DNA from: Chloroflexota bacterium
Lineage (GTDB): Bacteria > Chloroflexota > Anaerolineae > Anaerolineales > Villigracilaceae
Length of the DNA stretch: 10,000 nucleotides
Direction: 5' to 3'
Assembly (NCBI GenBank): GCA_020217065.1
Contig: JAIWOB010000031.1
Coordinates: 1 to 10,000, forward strand
The notes under the pieces were generated by a model, which saw only the letters and a program-made list of their open reading frames with translations, was not told the DNA's origin and did no database searches. The translations under genes and the position numbers were made by a program. Shown here in pieces: positions 6,436 to 10,000 of this stretch (its first letter is position 1; each line of letters starts with the position of its first letter).

Positions 6436-7503
6436 TTGAATAAAAAACGATTAATTCTGATTTCGTTTCTTGCGCTGGCGGCGCTTGCCCTTAGCGCATG
6501 TTCCGGTGCGCCGGTTTCCAATAACTGGCACGGACTCGCCGCGGATTCCGAACGCGCTTATCTCGCCGCAGGCTCGTTTGTGTACGCGGTGGATTTGAAA
6601 ACCGGCGGCGAAGTCTGGCGTTACCCCGCCGAAGCCGACAATAAATTCTCGTTTTACGCTTCCCCGGTTTTGACGTCGGACGGACAATTGCTGGCGGGCA
6701 GCGCCGGCGCAACCCATGTCTTTGTCAGCCTCGACCCGGCGACGGGCAGGGAAAACTGGGCGGAGGTCTTTGGCAAAGGCGCGTGGCTGGCTTCTCCCCT
6801 TGAATTAAATCAAACCATCTACGCGCCCAATACCGACGGGTTTTTGTACCGGCTTGACTTGAACGGCAAGCAGGCTGACGAACCCATCGAATTGGGCGGC
6901 GCCTTATGGTCGGCGCCTGTCAGCGACGGCGTTTTTTTATACGTCGCCTCCCTCAATCACTATGTCCATATCATTGACCCTGCGCGCGGAACCGTTGTCC
7001 ATTCCGTTGACGTGGGCGGCGCCATCCCATCCAGTCCGGCGCCGGGCGGCGGCGGGGTCTATGTCGGCTCGTTTGCTTCCACCGTTGAATTTGTTCAGCC
7101 CGACGGCGCGCATGAGGTTGTCGCCAAGACCGGCAATTGGGTTTGGGGTACGCCTCTTGTGGATGGAGAGACCCTTTATTACGCCGACCTGAACGGCGTA
7201 ATTCACTCTCTTGACTTAGATGGCGGAAGCCAGAATTGGGACGGCGTCCAGCCTGACGACGCCATCATCGCCGGCTTGCTCTTGCACGGCGACCAACTCT
7301 ACGCCGCCGCCGAATCTGGCAGCCTCTTTGCCCTCGACCGCGACGGAAAAATTGTCTGGAAGAAAACCGTCGGCGGCAGGGTCTATACTTCTCCTGTCGC
7401 TGCGGCGGATTTGATTCTTGTCGCTCCATATCATGCGGACGCCGCTCTTGCCGCCTATGACGTTGAGGGCAAACAGGTCTGGACCTTTACGCCCGCCAAA
7501 TAA
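6436..7503 (+). CDS. PQQ-like beta-propeller lipoprotein
   Basis: A 355-residue secreted lipoprotein. The start is TTG, with AAGGAG at 6420-6425, 10 nt upstream. This start gives a perfect type II signal peptide: NKKR, a hydrophobic core, and the lipobox LSAC with lipidated Cys22. The rest consists of PQQ-like/quinoprotein-type beta-propeller blades, seen as repeated patterns such as VYAVDLKTGGEVWRYP, FLYRLDLNGK, VHIIDPARGTVVHSV, VIHSLDLDGG, LFALDRDGKIVWKK and AAYDVEGKQVWTF, spaced about 40-50 residues. No redox residues are evident, so cofactor binding is doubtful. A scaffold role like that of BamB is more likely, although no outer-membrane assembly system is seen here. It lies 49 nt after yidD and 12 nt before yidC. 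A small inverted repeat (CTTGT 6407-6411 with ACAAG 6418-6422) overlaps its ribosome-binding site. Confidence 0.92.
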   Translation: MNKKRLILISFLALAALALSACSGAPVSNNWHGLAADSERAYLAAGSFVYAVDLKTGGEVWRYPAEADNKFSFYASPVLTSDGQLLAGSAGATHVFVSLDPATGRENWAEVFGKGAWLASPLELNQTIYAPNTDGFLYRLDLNGKQADEPIELGGALWSAPVSDGVFLYVASLNHYVHIIDPARGTVVHSVDVGGAIPSSPAPGGGGVYVGSFASTVEFVQPDGAHEVVAKTGNWVWGTPLVDGETLYYADLNGVIHSLDLDGGSQNWDGVQPDDAIIAGLLLHGDQLYAAAESGSLFALDRDGKIVWKKTVGGRVYTSPVAAADLILVAPYHADAALAAYDVEGKQVWTFTPAK

Positions 7504-7515
7504 GGAAACAAACCC

Positions 7516-8307
7516 ATGTGGGATACCCTCATCATCAACCCTATGACCAATGTGTTGCTGTGGATTTATGACGCCCTCGGTCACGGTCCGCACATGTTTG
7601 GTCTGGCGATTATCTTGTTCACCATTCTTATCCGCGCCGTTACCTGGCCCCTGAACGCCTCGCAAGTCAAGGGCGCGCAAGCCATGCAGGAATTACAGAA
7701 CGACAAGGAATGGCAGGAAATTCAAAAAAAATACGCCAAAGACCGCGAAAAACTCGCCCAGGAACAGATGCGTATTTACAAGGAACGGGGCATTAATCCC
7801 TTTGCTTCCTGCCTGCCAACCCTGATTCAATTCCCCATCATCATCGGCTTGTATCAAAGCATTACCCGCGCTTTATCCGCCACCCCTTACGACATGCTTA
7901 AACTGGCGCGCACGGTTTATCCTTTTCAAAACGTCGAAGCCATCATCCCGCTTAACAGCGTCTTCTTGTGGATGGATTTGGGACGCCCGGAGTCGGTTCA
8001 GGTTTTTGGCTTTGCCCTGCCGACCCTTGCCATCGTCGTGGCGCTGACGACTTATATCCAGTCTAAACTAACCATGCCGGCTTCGACCAACCCGAACGAC
8101 CAGAGCGCGCAAATGTCCGGCATGATGAGCGTTTATATGCCGCTCCTGCTGGGCTGGTTCGCGTTGAATTTCGCTTCGGGAATTTCGGTTTACTTCATCA
8201 CCAGCAACCTGTTGGGCATCGTCCAATACGCCGCAACGGGGCGCGCCAATTGGAGCAGCCTGATTCCCGGCGGAAGTAAAGACAAAAAATCTCCGGCGAA
8301 AAAGTAG
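7516..8307 (+). CDS. yidC: Membrane protein insertase YidC (Oxa1 family, short form)
   Basis: A 263-residue polytopic membrane protein that inserts and folds inner-membrane proteins alone or with SecYEG. Five transmembrane segments are visible, at about 28-48, 96-116, 163-180, 201-219 and 222-238. Arg40 in TILIRAVTWPLN is the conserved positive residue of the hydrophilic groove. The cytoplasmic C1 region between the first two segments is a charged helical hairpin (QELQNDKEWQEIQKKYAKDREKL). The large periplasmic P1 domain of Gram-negative YidC is absent, and there is no lipoprotein signal, unlike Bacillus SpoIIIJ. The tail is lysine-rich (SKDKKSPAKK), as expected for ribosome contact. AAGGA lies about 9 nt before the ATG. 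It is 12 nt after the lipoprotein gene and 9 nt before jag, clearly in the same operon. Confidence 0.97.
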   Translation: MWDTLIINPMTNVLLWIYDALGHGPHMFGLAIILFTILIRAVTWPLNASQVKGAQAMQELQNDKEWQEIQKKYAKDREKLAQEQMRIYKERGINPFASCLPTLIQFPIIIGLYQSITRALSATPYDMLKLARTVYPFQNVEAIIPLNSVFLWMDLGRPESVQVFGFALPTLAIVVALTTYIQSKLTMPASTNPNDQSAQMSGMMSVYMPLLLGWFALNFASGISVYFITSNLLGIVQYAATGRANWSSLIPGGSKDKKSPAKK

Positions 8308-8316
8308 AGAGGTCGT

Positions 8317-9144
8317 ATGAACGACAGAACCACGCTCGAAATTATCGCGCCGACGGTAGAGGAAGCCCTCGCCCAGGGACTGGCTCAATTGGGACTCACA
8401 GCCGACGCCGTTTCGGTGGAAGTGTTGGATTCGGGAAGCAAAGGGTTATTCGGCTTTGGCGGGCGGCAGGTGCGCGTGCGTTTGATTGTCAATCCGCCTT
8501 CCGCTCCCGCGTCCCAGCCCGAGCCGCCCCAAGCGGCGGCGCCCGCCGTGAAAGAGGTCAAGCCCCAGGTCCAAGTCGAAGCCAAGCCGCGCCGCCCCGA
8601 AAAGAAAACGGAAAAGAATTCAGACCCGCAAAAGACTTTACCCCTTCCCTCAGCCAGGGAGGAGCCGGTTTCTATGGACCCGGCGCTGGATGCGGCGGAG
8701 GCGATAGTCTCCAAACTCATTCACCTTTTGGGAATGAAGGCTCAAGTTTCCGCTCATGAAGACGAGTCCAGCGCGCAAGACCGTCGTATTATCCGCGTGG
8801 ACGTGCGCGGCGACAACTTAAGCGCGCTCATTGGACGCCGCGCCGAGACGCTGACCGCTTTCCAGCATGTCGCTTCGCTCATGGTGGGCAAGCAGGCGCA
8901 GCAATGGGTTCAATTGGTGGTGGATGTGGAAGGTTACCGCGAACGCCGCGAAAAACAAGTGCGTCAGATTGCCCTGCGGATGGCGGAGCAGGTGGTCAAG
9001 ACGGGGCGCAAAGCCACCCTGGAGCCGATGACCGCCAGCGAACGCCGCGCCATTCACATCGAACTGCGCGGACATCCCGCCGTCACCACTGAAAGCACCG
9101 GCGAAGAGCCAAATCGCAAAGTGGTGATTTTGCCGAAGAAGTAA
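8317..9144 (+). CDS. jag: Jag/KhpB (SpoIIIJ-associated) RNA-binding protein
   Basis: A 275-residue cytoplasmic RNA-binding protein with the three-part Jag/KhpB layout. The N-terminal Jag-N domain (about 4-58) includes the signature SKGLFGFGGRQVRV. A Pro/Ala/Glu/Lys-rich linker follows (about 60-125). A KH domain (about 125-205) has the loop IGRRAETLTAFQHV. A C-terminal R3H domain (about 208-272) has Arg243-x3-His247 in SERRAIHIEL. The KH loop reads GRRA (173-176) instead of the usual GxxG, so the second glycine is replaced. GAGAGG lies 4 nt before the ATG. In many bacteria this protein follows yidC and is linked to cell-wall growth and RNA regulation. The mnmE/trmE gene often found next is absent, and a convergent gene follows. 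Confidence 0.95.
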   Translation: MNDRTTLEIIAPTVEEALAQGLAQLGLTADAVSVEVLDSGSKGLFGFGGRQVRVRLIVNPPSAPASQPEPPQAAAPAVKEVKPQVQVEAKPRRPEKKTEKNSDPQKTLPLPSAREEPVSMDPALDAAEAIVSKLIHLLGMKAQVSAHEDESSAQDRRIIRVDVRGDNLSALIGRRAETLTAFQHVASLMVGKQAQQWVQLVVDVEGYRERREKQVRQIALRMAEQVVKTGRKATLEPMTASERRAIHIELRGHPAVTTESTGEEPNRKVVILPKK

Positions 9145-9151
9145 AGAAACG

Positions 9152-9212
9152 CGCTTCGAAGCGGCGCGCCGAAAGTTTCGCTCTTGACGTTTCAACGAAA
9201 CCTTCGGCGCGC
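9152..9212. terminator. Long inverted repeat between convergent genes, probable bidirectional terminator
   Basis: A 17-nt arm at 9164-9180 pairs with 9196-9212 (GCGCGCCGAAAGTTTCG against CGAAACCTTCGGCGCGC) around a 15-nt loop. There is one mismatch on the + strand (A opposite C), which becomes a G-U wobble in the - strand transcript. A separate 12-bp perfect palindrome, CGCTTCGAAGCG, lies beside it at 9152-9163. It sits 7 nt after the jag stop and 22 nt beyond the protease stop. No T-run follows on the + strand, so it is not a textbook intrinsic terminator. Confidence 0.6.
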
Positions 9213-9233
9213 AAAACGCGGCATTGCGCGGCT

Positions 9234-10000
9234 TTATCCGATTGTCAGCCTTCTCGTTTTTTTTCTTTGCGCCGCCCACAACAGCAGCAGTCCAGCCAAC
9301 ACAAAAGCGCCCCCCGCGCAGGGCAATTGCCAGGATACGCTTTGGGCGCGCGCTTCCGCTTTTAGAGCCGCAGGAGAAGGTGTGGGCGTAAAAGTCGGGG
9401 TTTTTGACGCGTACGGAGTGAAAGAGGGAGGGAAAGTTCCCGTTTCTGTGGGGAGGGCGGTCGGCGTGGAAGTAGCCGTGAATTTCAAGTCGAAGGTTGG
9501 CGCTCGCGGCAGGGGGAGGGCAAGCCCGCCGCCGGGACGCGGCGACTCAGGCAGAGCCAGACGCAGAGCGGAGTCCATTTGAATCAACCCGAAGCCGTGA
9601 TAGACGTCAAAGCCTGGCGTCCCCAAATCCAGCGCGGAAGATTCCATCTGAGACCTTACCAAAGCCGCGGAATTGTTGCCCGCAATGCCGTATAACACCG
9701 CCGCCAATCCCGACACAAAAGGCGCCGCCATTGAAGTTCCGCTGTTGTATCCGTATCCTCCGCTGCGGAAAGTGGAATAAATCATCCAGCCGGGCGCGAC
9801 CAAGTCTAATTCCGTTCCAAAATTTGAAGTAGCCAGCCGATTGTTCAGGTTGTCCACCGCGCCGACGGCGACGACGTTTGCGTATCGCGCCGGGTATAGC
9901 GGCGGACTGGCGCCGGAGTTGCCGGCTGCCGCAATCAAAAGAATTCCCCGTCCGCTCGCGTAGTTGACGGCGTCTTGCAAAGCCAGAGAGTCCGAAACGC
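9234..10000 (-). CDS. Membrane-anchored subtilisin-family (S8) serine protease, C-terminal part
   Basis: About 255 visible residues of a secreted protease; the N-terminal part lies beyond the right edge. The frame stays open to base 10000, so the TTG at 9980 is not a start. Family motifs are LIAAAGNSG, carrying the oxyanion-hole Asn, and GTSMAAPFVSGLAAVL, with the catalytic Ser (codon 9734-9732). The catalytic Asp and His must lie outside the window. After the catalytic domain comes a disordered stalk rich in Thr, Pro and Ser (for example TATSTPTALPTETGTFPP and KTPTFTPTPSP). One transmembrane helix (FVLAGLLLLWAA) and a basic cytoplasmic tail (QRKKTRR) follow. The protease is thus expected on the outer face of the membrane, held by its C-terminus. 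It is convergent with jag and independent of that operon. Confidence 0.95.
   Translation of the reverse strand, partial: VSDSLALQDAVNYASGRGILLIAAAGNSGASPPLYPARYANVVAVGAVDNLNNRLATSNFGTELDLVAPGWMIYSTFRSGGYGYNSGTSMAAPFVSGLAAVLYGIAGNNSAALVRSQMESSALDLGTPGFDVYHGFGLIQMDSALRLALPESPRPGGGLALPLPRAPTFDLKFTATSTPTALPTETGTFPPSFTPYASKTPTFTPTPSPAALKAEARAQSVSWQLPCAGGAFVLAGLLLLWAAQRKKTRRLTIG

Overview
The window looks like the chromosome of a Chloroflexota bacterium, probably class Anaerolineae. This is inferred from gene content and style, not from a marker search. The signs are a short Gram-positive-type YidC without a large periplasmic domain, a Thr/Pro-rich stalk before the membrane anchor of a subtilisin-like protease, eukaryotic-type phospho-signalling genes, moderately GC-rich coding DNA, and two promoter-like elements of the form GGGGTAWAATTC. 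No mobile element, CRISPR array, tRNA or rRNA was seen.

Region 1 (1-3604, + strand) is a tightly packed signalling operon. It contains the C-terminal part of a PP2C Ser/Thr phosphatase, a J-domain/von Willebrand A (VWA) fusion protein, a zinc-ribbon/FHA protein, an 80-residue protein of unknown function, an OmpR/PhoB-type response regulator with no histidine kinase beside it, and a 39-residue single-pass membrane protein. A strong hairpin closes the operon. Gaps are 3-20 nt and one junction is a 4-nt ATGA overlap, so the proteins are probably made together. PP2C removes phosphate from Ser/Thr and FHA reads phospho-Thr. A Ser/Thr kinase is therefore expected upstream, outside the window.

Region 2 (3605-5365, + strand) holds two stand-alone genes. 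The first is a small heat-shock protein (Hsp20) with a strong ribosome-binding site, followed by two tandem terminator-like hairpins. The second is an adenosine-deaminase-family enzyme with its own candidate promoter.

Region 3 (5366-9212, + strand) is the conserved rpmH-rnpA-yidD-yidC-jag cluster (ribosomal protein L34, RNase P protein, membrane-insertion factors and an RNA-binding protein). A good sigma70-type promoter precedes it. A PQQ-like beta-propeller lipoprotein gene sits between yidD and yidC, and a small terminator-like hairpin separates rpmH from rnpA. Neither dnaA nor any DnaA box is visible beside rpmH.

Region 4 (9213-10000, - strand) is the C-terminal half of a membrane-anchored subtilisin-family protease, convergent with the jag operon. 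The two are separated by a long imperfect inverted repeat. The gene runs off the right edge of the window.

No stretch longer than 300 bases lacks a gene. The two largest gaps (4093-4348 and 5366-5536) hold terminators and promoters as listed.
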